Shown here: positions 1-10,900 of the stretch, piece after piece | Position numbering within the stretch: position 1 is the first letter of the stretch | How the letters are laid out: the number at the start of each line of letters is the position of its first letter | From: Amoebophrya sp. A120 | Taxonomy: Eukaryota; Sar; Dinophyceae; Syndiniales; Amoebophryaceae | DNA length: 64,000 nucleotides | Assembly: GCA_905178155.1 (NCBI GenBank) | Contig: CAJINV010000004.1 | Span: forward strand, 7,144,607-7,208,606 | Reading direction: 5' to 3' | Translations under genes and position numbers: made by a program | The notes under the pieces: generated by a model | Seen by the model: the letters and a program-made list of their open reading frames with translations, nothing else | Told to the model about the DNA's origin: nothing | The model's database searches: none

Positions 1-889
1 GCTGGGGGACGGTACGGCGCGTCCATTTTTGCAACGACTCGTGTTGCTACACGCACATTCTTCAGACCTAGTGACAATCTAATTTCCTGTTAATTGACTA
101 TTGCGCCTCCGGCTTCTTATCCAACTATCGCGAAGCAACACACACGCAAAAATCCTCCCAATGACGATGGACAGTAGAATTCAAAAGGTCCTTTGTCAAA
201 AAACACACAAGATTTCGTCGAAACGGATAAAATTCGTTTTGCAGGATGTGATTCTCTCGGGCTATGTACGTCCTTGCTTTAGCGGGTCTCATCTCTCTCG
301 AAAAGCGCTTCATCGTTTTGGTATGAGAAGTGCGCAAGTCTGCGCCTCGGCTAACAGGATAGGAATGAAGGCATAGCGGGCAAGAACGCCATACGAGCAA
401 AAATACCGAGTATTCTATAGAACAGTATCATACGTAGCAAAGCGCAATTACATCATGCGCATCACTTCGAAGCGGCCCCACAGAGGCAGCTCTTCACGGG
501 ACTCCGCCTTTTTTAAATTCCACGGGACTCAAACCTACAGACAAAAGTGAAAAGTTCGTCAGAATCTCATCAAGTACATGATAATCACCTCTAAACTCAC
601 GACTTCTCTCCGCAGATTCAATTCGACGTCGCTGAAACCTTTTTAGAAAAAAGATTCCGCGACGTTTTCCTTTCGCCTTTAAAAGAAGGTTTGTTTTCAA
701 TACAAATGGTTGTTGTACTCTATACCGTATCAAATCGACAAGTAGAGATGATGGTGATGATGCTCATCTTTCGTCGTGACATAGATAGTCAAAGTGTTGT
801 CTCTCTCATCTCAACATCACCTATCATCTCCCCGTTTATTCTTTCCAAAGAACCTGCTAAAGCTCTTTTTCAGAAGAAAAACCACCGAT
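1..889. other. No supported gene
   Basis: Only short overlapping open frames on both strands, with no recognisable protein and no repeats that stand out. The right-hand part is the 3' flank of the eL28 gene. An exon of a gene reaching in from the left edge cannot be excluded. Confidence 0.5.
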
Positions 890-1366
890 TTAATCAGCCT
901 CCTCATCGACGCCGGAAGCAGCCTTCTTGGCCGCGGCCTCCTTGGCCTTGCGGGCGGCGGTGCGCGGGTTCATGACCTGCTTCTTGGCGGACTTGAAGGA
1001 CTTCAAGATGGCACTGTACTTCTTGGTAGCCGCGCCGATCAAATCCCGGCGGTAGCCGTTCTTGGTCAACAGCTTCTCGACCATAGCGGAACCCTTCTTC
1101 GGGTTCTTGGCGATAGCGGTGTTCAGGGAAGCGGACCCCTTCTTCACGAACATGGAGAGGGTGACGAGTTCCTTCTTCTCACCGGACTTCTTGACGGAAA
1201 CTCCCGCGGACTTCTTGTTGGCCAAACCGGAGTATTTGAAGCTGTTCAAGCCGGTCAGGTTCTGCGGCTCGGAGGTCATGACCGGGAGCTCCTTCTGCTT
1301 CTTGATGAAGCTGGAATTGTTGCGGACCAAAGTCCACAGCAGGTCGGACGGCACTTCGCGGACCAT
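890..1366 (-). CDS. RPL28: 60S ribosomal protein L28 (eL28)
   Basis: Structural protein of the large cytosolic ribosomal subunit, about 158 residues, the usual size of the family. The N-terminus (S-D-L-L-W-T-L-V-R-N-N-S-S-F) followed by E-P-Q-N-L-T-G-L-N-S-F-K-Y-S-G-L matches the family pattern (LQWMVVRN.SSFL..., TEPNNL..RNSFRYNGL). The C-terminal half is Lys/Arg/Ala-rich and contains NGYRRDLIGAATKKYSAILKS, again as in eL28. The ATG at 1366 was chosen because homology starts directly after it; the frame stays open upstream but reads as leader sequence. The gene appears intronless, unlike the larger genes nearby. It ends in an acidic DEEAD tail. Identity is seen in the sequence; the role follows from the family. 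Confidence 0.93.
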   Translation of the reverse strand: MVREVPSDLLWTLVRNNSSFIKKQKELPVMTSEPQNLTGLNSFKYSGLANKKSAGVSVKKSGEKKELVTLSMFVKKGSASLNTAIAKNPKKGSAMVEKLLTKNGYRRDLIGAATKKYSAILKSFKSAKKQVMNPRTAARKAKEAAAKKAASGVDEEAD

Positions 1367-3548
1367 TTTGTTGTTTTTGTGGTGATTTGATATGAAATTT
1401 AGGTACAGTACAACCTCGTGATTGTAACAACCTTCTCGAAAGACTAATGTCCCGAGACTAGGTTCCCTGTGATGGTATTGGGGTAGGGAAAAGGAATTGA
1501 TTTTTGCATAGAATGGCGTAAGAAACAAGGCCACCAATTCCAACATAGCGGATCTAGATATTGAGCATGATGAGCAAATCTGCCTAAATTTACGCAACGC
1601 GCGTGCAAGATCGCGTCCTCAAGAATCCAGATATTCGATTTAGATTTCCATTTCGTTCAGCATTTTGGATCCGAAGCATGATCTTTAGATCGTGGTTTTG
1701 GACTTGCCAGGCTGGTGAGATCGCAACATAACTTTGCCGTGGACGCAACATCGTTGGGCTATCAGTTCGATCTACACCCCACTACAGACAGTGCTTTTAC
1801 TGCACCTGGAAAAACTTGTATCAGAATCTCTTTTCGACTTTTTCTGTGACAGAAACGTCAAAGAGGATGACCTCTCAGATATCCCTATCTACTAAAATTC
1901 ACGAGTTTCATCCTGCTTTGCTTAGGATCGCGGACTTTTTTGTGTCGACGAGCTGCATGCATTTCTCTCGATCCAGGTGGAACTTTTTTTCGATAAGATC
2001 GCGATTTTGATCCTAGCAAAACCAAAATTTAGAAACGCGGATCATGACGTGTACTTGTTCAGAATCTCTTTTCGACATTTTTGTGACAGCGACGTCAGGG
2101 AAGGTAATCCTTCTCAGATATCCCTATCTACAAATTCACTGGACTCATCCTGCTCTTTTTCAAAATTGATCTTCTCTGGAAGTCGATCAAACCTGCCACC
2201 GACACTTACAAATTTGTAACCTTATTTTATTACTAAGCTTCGAAAAACGCGCTAGCCAGCCGACAAAGTCGACTATGGCAGCGTTTGTACAGGTCTCACG
2301 GACGGTCTTTCTCTGCGGGTCCACCTCGGATTGAACACTGTCGAGAGGAGGGGCACGGCATCACAACTTGTGCCGGATCAGGATCTGACGTCGAAATTTC
2401 TTGTTTGCAGCTCAGCTCAAAGATTCTCGTCTACCACTCGTGCCAGACGAGGGAAGAGTTCAAAGTTTGCTCCAGAATAGGTTACATCGCTCTCAACAGA
2501 AGTGATGAAATAAAGCGCTAGAAGTAGCCCGATTGTCAAACAAAAGCTGCATGTTACAAGAAAGTTCGAAATAACTGCAAGATGATGATGTTAGTATTAT
2601 TGTCCCAAAAGCGCTTTGAAGAATAGACTGTCAGCCCGAAATTACAAACAAGTTTTGCAATAATCACCGTGGGGCTCCTCTGGTGCGGCGGTAGAAATAG
2701 CACGTATTGCATATTTAGAAATTTTGTAAACAAGAAAGGTTATACAGAGTGGTTTTTGAAACGACGAGCAGCTAGAGGAATTAAGCGCGGCTACTCAGGT
2801 GGTTAGCCCTTAGCCATCTTGTTATCATACAGTTGTGCGACGTCCTCTGAGGAGGAACAGAAAGCTCTTAGCTGCTGCATGGCGCAGATTTAGAAATTTT
2901 TCAAGAAGGAAAAGTCTGACATTTAGAAACCGAATCCGAAATAAGTAGCTGAATCTTACAACTTAAAATTCTGATATAGTGTTCTGATTTTCCTATAAAG
3001 TGTTTTCCGATAGTCTGGTCTGATTTAGATTCTGGTTCGATTTAGATTTCATTTTCACAAATAGTAAACTCGATAGAAGACGACCTTATGATAGAAGGTT
3101 GTAAAACAATATATACCCTGACAGGAGTGATTCTGTTTGCTGTTTATCCTGAAAGAATACCCTGATTTTCAAATTACAAGTTAGGCGCGTGGTGGTCTGA
3201 TTGGTGTCTGATTTTTCAACAAATGTGGTTCATTTAAAAGTTTGGCATTTTAGTGTACTTTCGCGTTTTGAATTTGATGACAGAAGGAGACGATTTGTTA
3301 CAGGTCGACGTGTACTATTTTCCGCTGCAGCACTAAATTTGTACATCGGAGGGACAGAGCTGCTACAGAAGTAGTAGAGAAAGGAAGCCCGAATCTTCAT
3401 ACACGGTTTTTAATATTAGAGCACGTAGTAGAGTTTTAAAAGTTGCTACTAGGTAGAAGGAGTTCTTGCCGAACTAGCCCTTTGTTTGCTGCAAAATTTA
3501 GAATTTAGATATGAGGAGTTCTTGGCTGGATGTTCAGCTCTTGTTCAC
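1367..3548. other. Intergenic, AT-rich, with a diverged duplication
   Basis: No credible coding region in about 2.2 kb. It contains one clear pair of direct repeats (1815-1920 and 2054-2157) and several short AT-rich phrases that recur, such as variants of gatttagatttc. Nothing else recognisable. Confidence 0.6.
1815..2157. repeat. Direct repeat pair of about 105 bp
   Basis: Copies at 1815-1920 and 2054-2157 share cagaatctcttttcgac, gtgacag, gacgtca, ctcagatatccctatcta and tcatcctgct, with scattered substitutions and small indels. The offset is about 238 bp. This looks like a decayed tandem duplication of a non-coding unit. Confidence 0.8.
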
Positions 3549-4772
3549 TCACGCTTCCTCCTCCTTCTCAAACTCCTCCGCGTACTCTTCTTCCGCAGCA
3601 GCAGCTGCTGGCGCTTCCTCCGCCGCCGGAGCAGCAGCAGCCTCCTCCTCGGCAGGAGCGGGTGCAGCAGCAGCCTCTTCTTCCGCCGCCGGAGCAGCTT
3701 CCACTTCCGCTGCAGCCGGAGCTTCTTCCGCGGCTGGGGTGGCTTCCGCTTCTGCCACCGCATCTTCCGCCGCTGGTGCGGGAGCCTCCTCTGCAGCTTC
3801 CGCAGCCGGAGAGGCCACTTCCTCCTCCGCAGCTGCTGGCGCTTCTTCTTCGGCGGCAGCAGCCGGTTCTTCTGCAGCCGCAACTGGCTCCTCCACCGCT
3901 GGCTCTGCTTCCGCGGCTGCCGGCTCTACTTCCGCAGCGGCCACTGCCTCGTCAGCCGCAGCCGGCGCCTCCTCCTCCGCCGCTGGCGTTATTTCCTCCG
4001 CAGCAGCCGGTGTTGCCTCCTCCTCTTCGGCTTGTACTTCCACAGCTTCCTCTTCTGCAGCCGGCTCGACCGGAGCCGCAGGAGCATCTTCTGCTGCTGG
4101 AGCTACTTCTACTTCGGCCGCGGCTGGGACTACTTCTTCTCCCTCCGCAGCAGGAGCACCAGCGTTCACCGGTTCTACTACTTCCTCCCCAGCACGACCA
4201 GCAACTTCTGCCTCCTCGACCACCGCAGCAGAAGTTGTCAAATCGATTTCCACGGGACCCGTCTCTTCCTTCTCGAAGTCATCCTCTGCGTATTCGTCGA
4301 CCTCTTCTTTTTTCTCACTCTCATCTGCAGTTGGCAGTAAGTGCGCGAAGGGGTTGTCCTCCTTCTCCTCTTCCACCGTCTTCAGATTGTCGTCCTCCAC
4401 CTTCTCGTACACCTGCGACTTTGCCCGGCCGAACGCCGCCCCGCGCTTCGGTTTCGCGGAAGGAGCGCTAGACTGCGGCTCGGGATCCGAGTTCACCTTG
4501 GAGGTGGAAGGAGCAAATCCGACCTTACTCGATTTCCTCCCTCCGGCTTTGTCCTCGTCACTGCTTGTCGGTGGGAGGTCGTCAAACGGGGATTTGTTCT
4601 TTTTCAGATCTTCATTCGCGGCTTTTAATTTCGCCGCGATCTCCTGCTCCTCATCGACGTCTTGTCGGAGGGCGGCGTCCAGGTCGACCGTCTTTTCACT
4701 GTCAAATCGGCTGTGGGACATGGACATGGACCGCTTGTTCCGCATCGCCGGTCGCCCGTCGAGAACAGACAT
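3549..4772 (-). CDS. Acidic Ala/Glu/Pro-rich protein with EYAEDDFEKEE-type motifs
   Basis: About 407 residues in one exon. The N-terminal third is ordinary, charged sequence: MSVLDGRPAMRNKRSMSMSHSRF, then DDLPPTSSDEDKAGGRKSSK and KPKRGAAFGRAKSQVYEKVEDDNLKTVEEEKEDNPFAHL in pieces. From about residue 190 it becomes a low-complexity run of APAAEEE-like units. A short motif occurs at both ends of the run: DEYAEDDFEKEE near residue 165 and EEYAEEFEKEEE at the extreme C-terminus. Similar Y-x-D-D-F-E-K-E stretches occur in axonemal and basal-body proteins, but here this is only a hint. The opposite strand is also open (Ser/Ala-rich) over the same stretch, a by-product of the repeat composition. No function can be assigned. 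Likely disordered and acidic. Confidence 0.72.
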   Translation of the reverse strand: MSVLDGRPAMRNKRSMSMSHSRFDSEKTVDLDAALRQDVDEEQEIAAKLKAANEDLKKNKSPFDDLPPTSSDEDKAGGRKSSKVGFAPSTSKVNSDPEPQSSAPSAKPKRGAAFGRAKSQVYEKVEDDNLKTVEEEKEDNPFAHLLPTADESEKKEEVDEYAEDDFEKEETGPVEIDLTTSAAVVEEAEVAGRAGEEVVEPVNAGAPAAEGEEVVPAAAEVEVAPAAEDAPAAPVEPAAEEEAVEVQAEEEEATPAAAEEITPAAEEEAPAAADEAVAAAEVEPAAAEAEPAVEEPVAAAEEPAAAAEEEAPAAAEEEVASPAAEAAEEAPAPAAEDAVAEAEATPAAEEAPAAAEVEAAPAAEEEAAAAPAPAEEEAAAAPAAEEAPAAAAAEEEYAEEFEKEEEA

Positions 4773-4971
4773 CGTCTGGGATTTGGAAACCTGAGATAGA
4801 ATGTTTTTTACGTTGGTTTAGATGCAAAAACAACTTCTTCCTTGTATCGATGAAGCATCAGAACAGAAACACAAGCAGGTGCAATGTTGTCACGACTTCC
4901 CGGTACGTAGGATCATGTTCACACAGCTAGGTAAGGACGCATGCATGACACCCTCGCATCGGAAACGAAAT

Positions 4972-7900
4972 TCAAATAAACAGCACTTCAAATCTATCCT
5001 CTACCCTTTTCTTGATTGTCTCCGTCTCCGTGTGGTCGAACATGGCCGCGTCCATGGTTTTCCTTCTTCGCAACAACTCCTTCTGCGCCCCCTTGGTCTG
5101 GTGCAGTTCGGCGGTGCCGTGGACTAACAACGCAGCGGATTTCGCCGCCTCCACCGATCCATACCACTGGATTTTGTACTGGTTCTTGTCCAACTCCACC
5201 ATCAACACGTCGAGATCTTCCAAAATCAGTCGCTGCCTGCCCGGCTCCTTGATCAGTTCCTTGTAGAAGAACTTCTTCAAGTTCGTCTTCCGGGCGAATT
5301 TGCTCCCCCCGTCCTTTTCTGATACAAACCCGATTTCCTTGCAGATCCCCTGGAAATCCTCGTAGTCGACATCCGTTTTCCTTTTATTCTGGTTCTCCTT
5401 GATCCACGCGAGCATACCGCCCCACGCCATGACCACGCAGCCCTTCCACTCGAGAAGTGCGTTTTTGAAGGAGAACACGTCGTCCCGGAGAGCCGGTTCG
5501 AACGCGGCGAGGCCGAGGAACCCGCGCTCGAGGCCGCCGAGGGCCTCCCAGAGGTTTTTGATGTTTCCGGTGTAACCGAAGGTACGGGCCGCCATGATAA
5601 ACTCGTTGTAGGAAAGACGACCTTGTTTCGTGGTGAAGAGGAAATAAATTTTAGATTCAGTGACATTTTTCAATTCTCAAACCTCTCCATCAAATCGATC
5701 ATGCAATTTTCCATAATGCTCATTATGCTCATACAACACGATGAAAACACACACAATATGCTTTCTCGCATCTTCAGAACCGACATTCAGGTCCGACTAC
5801 TCGCATGACGGGGGCTGGTGCACCGAAAAAAAGTAGCACTAATACTAAACGAACGCCATTGCCCAAAATAAACGAAAACCTCAAACTCTTATCCTTATGA
5901 AAATACCATTTCCGTCCGTATCCAACCCTTCTCGCCACGCGCGCAGCACCGATCCGTACCTGTGGATGATCATCTTTTTGAACCCATCCACCGATTTTCC
6001 GATGATCGCCTGCATTTTCTTCTCGTATTCTTCCTTCTCCTTGGCCATGTCCGCCATGGCGGTTTGCGCGCGAGAAGACCCGAACGCGTGCAGTTTGTTC
6101 CAGTTCTTCGCGCGCTCGTGCGAGCCGTACCACTCGTTTTCGTAGGTTTTCTTGTCTAATTCGATCATCAAGATTTTCAAATCCGACAAAATCAGCGCTT
6201 TCCGGTGGTTGTCGGCGATCAACTGCTTGTTGAAAAACTTGAACCCGTCCTGCGACTTGGCTTCAAATATAACCCGCTCAGGTGTTACAATCTCAAGCGT
6301 TACAATAGAATATGGAAATCTGTGATGCAAGATGGCATGATCTAGCCAAGTCTCATGGGATTGCGCATGACAAGTTCGGGAGCCCTAAACCCACCGAAAA
6401 TCTGGCGAAATTTGTATTGCAAAAGGTGGAACGTTGTGCGAGTCCATCATGCTCATCATGCAACACAAATTCCAGATTCTATTGTGACGTTTGAGATGGT
6501 AACTGATTTGAGCAAGTCATATCAAACCCGATGATCTTCGAGACCTCCTGGAACTCGCCCCAGTCAATCTCCTCGTTCTTCGTTTGTCCGGGCTGGAGGT
6601 CCAGCATCGCGGACCAGGCGTCGACGATGGTGCCGTACTTGGTCAGGAGGCACTTTTTCAGCTCCATCAGATCGTCTTTGAGCGGCTTGTCGAGGTGTTG
6701 CATGCCGAGGAAGCCCGCCTCTTCACCACCCAGAACAACCCACAGGGTCTTCATGTTGCCGGCGTAACTGTTTTTTTTGGAGGGTTTTTGGAAGATTTTT
6801 GTGTTTCGTCCTGCTTGTGCTTTCGCATAATGATAATTGGTTTCCACTATATAAGCTGTTGGTTTCCAACCATACTGATCTGGCTGTCGAACAACAACAG
6901 ACATACAAACACAATGTCCCTTTTCTGGCCAGAAAAGTATGAATCTGGAAAGAATTGTGCAACGCCAGTGTGCGCGCTCTGACAGAATACTGCCATATCG
7001 AGCCCGCATAGCGAGGTAGTTGCCTACTTTCGTTTACCACAGATTAATTACGGATTCTCGCACAAAAAAAGCGAGCGCCCGGCCTATTCTGTGGAGAATT
7101 TTTAACACTAACAGTACAGGAAATGAGAAGTGCAACTACGACGTGTTGGATCTTTGCCTTTGATTTTTCTCCGAGGAATAGGTGCTCTACAACTTCACAA
7201 GGATCTCGTGGCCGCGTGCGACTGTGAAACGTACTGCTTCACAGCTGGTACTAGACATCGCGTGTGTAGAAAGATCCTCGTGTCGTAGACACTTGCTTCC
7301 AGTACTTGGTAACCGGCACAATCTGAACCTCGCGATGAATCGGAGGACTAAGAAGCGACCGCAAAACCAAAAGCTAGTACTAGCACATCTACATCATCTT
7401 CAAAAACAAAGCTCTATCTAACTATACCCTAATGTCCTCGCCGCCTGCATGAATTCGTTAAAGGACAGCCTTCCGTTGCCATCACTATCTAACCCGAACC
7501 GCCAGGCCCGGGCCATGCTGCCGTGCCGGCGCACGATCTGCTGCTTAAAGCCCTCTTCGGATTTCGCGGCGACGATCTGCGCCTTCTTGGCCCGCTCCTC
7601 CTGCACCAGCGCTTCCCGCTTCTGCAGACCCATAAACTGCGAGATGCGGTTGGAAAAGCTCATGGACTGTCGCTCCTGGAAGGTCATTCTCGACTTTTCC
7701 GCGGAGGTAATCTTCGGCGCCAGGATCATCTCGTGGTGGCCGGACAGGTAGTTTTTCATCAGGAATGGATCCAAGTCGCCCATGGTCAGGTACTGCCGAC
7801 CCTGCTCGAGCAGAAAAGTGTAGAACAGCTGCTTGGTGTCACCGGTGTACCTGATAGAAAGGATAAAGGATTCGAGGTGTTCATGAGGATCACTGAGTGA

Positions 7901-10900
7901 TGTAGATGTGAGGTTGTAGAAGATGCATGAGAAAAAAGTTCTTGGATCGCCAAATGTGCAACACAAATTCCCATAGAACAACAAGCTGTACCCCAGCTCC
8001 TTGGCTTTCCTCTTGAACTCTTCGAGTTCTAACCGGCCGGAGCGATCCTCATCGAGCCCTTTCTTCCAGGCGTCCACTAGGTTTCCGTATTTCTCGTTAC
8101 AAAGACCCAGGAAGGTGTCGATGCGGGTTTGTGCCTTAAAGGGGAATCATTTTTTCGGTGTCAAAAGGCTGTATATGATTGAGTGGGTGTGTGGAATACA
8201 CACCTATTAGTTACACATGCTGTTCCACCAACTTGACAATTTCATTGCGTATGCGCGCACGACAACAAAGGCAAAGCATCAGTTCGTGTTGCACAAAACC
8301 AACAAAAAAAATCCTTTGTACATCCGGGTCCAGCTCTCCGAGCGAAATGTTCGCCGATTTGTCTTCATCGAGGGTTTTAAACAAAAGCGAGATGTTCCCT
8401 GTGTAACCCAAGGCTCGCGCTGCGTTGCAGAACTCGACAAAAGCGAGCTTGTTGCCCTCGTTCGTAACTTCACTGCACATCCCAGCGCGCCACCCGCGGG
8501 CGACACTGCCGTATTTTCTTCGCAGCATCTCCTTAAAACTACGCACGTCCTGGGGCCCGAGATCTTCACCCGTGTCGATGTAGGACGCCCGCTTGCGGAG
8601 CATGGCTGTTTTTTATTGAGTTTAAACTTCTTGCTGGACGAGGGAAGAATTGCTGATATCATGCGTACACTATGGAGAAACTGGAACTGCCCCGATGCAC
8701 GAGACACAATCATCTTCTGAACCGCAATTTAATGATCATCATGTACACACACTGACACACAGGTCGTGTTCTTCTTCTTACAGTAGTAAGTTCTCGTTTT
8801 ACTCAACATAAAAATTCCAATACAGAATTTCCTTTGCGCCAGCAGCTTGGCCCTTTTCAGCTGATTTCTGATTGTCTCCTGCTGCCTCTCTTCAAAGGAC
8901 ATCTCCATCGGGCCCTTCCGTGGGCTGGTATATCAAAAGGAAAAATCCCCCCTCCCCATATCAAAAGGAGGTTTCTGATGCTGGATTTGCGTACACAAAT
9001 CAGCTTTGCATTGCAGAGCGGCACTGCGAGCAGATCTCCAGGCTGAGTAGGGGCGTAAGTGTCTAGCTGCTCAGCATGGCAAACGGCTAACCTTTAGGCC
9101 CAACAGCATGACAAATCGCCTCCATAACGGGGCGGAAGCTCCTGCCCTTGTCTTCTTGCAAGACAGTTGTGATTTGTGACCTCAAATCTGCAACACAAAT
9201 TTTCGAAGTCATACCTTTTCAATATGGGGAGGGGGGATTTTTCCTTTTAATATGGTAGCCGGGGAATTTTCCGGACTCTCCTCCGCCACCTGGTCTTTAC
9301 TCGGATCCAGCAATATCCTATGCAAAAACGTCCCCGCCCCATAGTGAAGATGGGGGATTGGCTAGACAAATCCACAAGTTTTGGGTGTCTTGCATGACAA
9401 ATTTGGACTCGTAGCGTAGTGCTGTTTGAGCTAGCTCTGCAGCATTACAGACTCAGTATATCCTGCTGATTGGAGCATGACAAATTGCAAAGCACGATTG
9501 AAAAATGCTTCTCATGGGGCTCCGCATGAGAAACAATTTCAGCATGCAGATTTACAATACAATTATGGTGTGGGGACGTTTTTACATAGGATAAGCAAAC
9601 CGCGGTAGTCGTCCAACCGCATGGCGGCGCCGACCTTGCTGTCGAAATCGTCCACCTGCATGAAATTCCGGTCTTCCAGAAGCAGCATTTTGAACATCTT
9701 TTCCGGCTCCATGTCCGTGTATCCGAGTTCCTTGCACTTCTGATTCCACTCGTGCAGTTCCACCCGCCCCGACTGGTTCAGGTCAAAGTGACAGATCCAC
9801 GCCTCGAGGAGGGAGCCTGTGGGTTTATTTGGAGAATAAAGTTGTAGTCCTCCATGCGTTCTTTTGGATGTTGTCATGCGAAATAACTCCATTTGAAGGA
9901 AAAGGGACAAATGGAAAACTTGCTGTTGCAACCCAGAATCTGAATCATACCACCAGCGAACTACAAACAGACATGTTTTTCGATAAAACAGGATATTGTT
10001 CTCCGCACCTTTTTTCTCGATGCAGCATCTGCGGAAATTGACGATAGCGTTAAATGTGGGCTCGTCGAGTTCTTTCAGGTATCAAATGCAAAAGTGCCTG
10101 GGTCTCGAAGATTCTGAGACTTGTCATGCACATTTTGCATGAACCACGATGTCTGTGATGCATGCCCTAGCATCCCAGGTTTTTTGAGGGATTCTCAATG
10201 CCTAATCCGCATGATAGATGCCCTCTCCGCGTAGCAAAAAACAGACTCCTTTTGCTGCTCATGCAACACAAATTTTTTAGACATCCAAATGCAGCATCAC
10301 AATTTACATTGTTCCAGACCAAGACATATTTGCATTTGATATCAGGGAGATAACACCACTTCTATCGTCGTCCATCTCCAGGAAGGTTCCTTTCACGTTA
10401 CCTGGAGAAGTTGTTCGCTTTGTATGTTCGAAGAGATGATTGAGAGACGAACGGGCGTATGTGTAAGTTGTACCTGGTCCGTGCCTCATGCTCATCATCT
10501 TTCGCACAAACACAAATTTTTCCCAAACTCTGTTTTTCATCGGATGACGGAAAAATGCAACAGCAATGAAAATCAAATCCCTCAGTACCATGAAACCCGC
10601 ATTCTCTGCAAGCGGCGCAGAACTCTGTGAACGACAACTTCTTCGTTGCGTCGCAGCCCAAACCCTTTCTCCAAGCGCGCCACAAGTTGCCGTATTTTCG
10701 CTTCAGCAAGGCCTTAAAGTCGTGCACTGTGTAGGCCGACATAGTCTTCACCAAGTGCCGACCCTGCTCGTGCGCCAGCTCCTCGCGGGCACGGACGGTC
10801 TGTTGATTTGATTTTTTGTTAATCAGAACATTTTATCATTTGTCTTGCGCGATTGACAGCGTCACGCAGAAGTAAAATTTCCACGCGGAAGTCAGAAAAA

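Noticed and set aside
3511-4794. Plus-strand Ser/Ala-rich ORF of 427 residues
   Set aside because: It is the complement of the acidic minus-strand ORF. Its composition follows from the repeats, it has no non-repetitive domain, and the minus strand has a normal N-terminal third.
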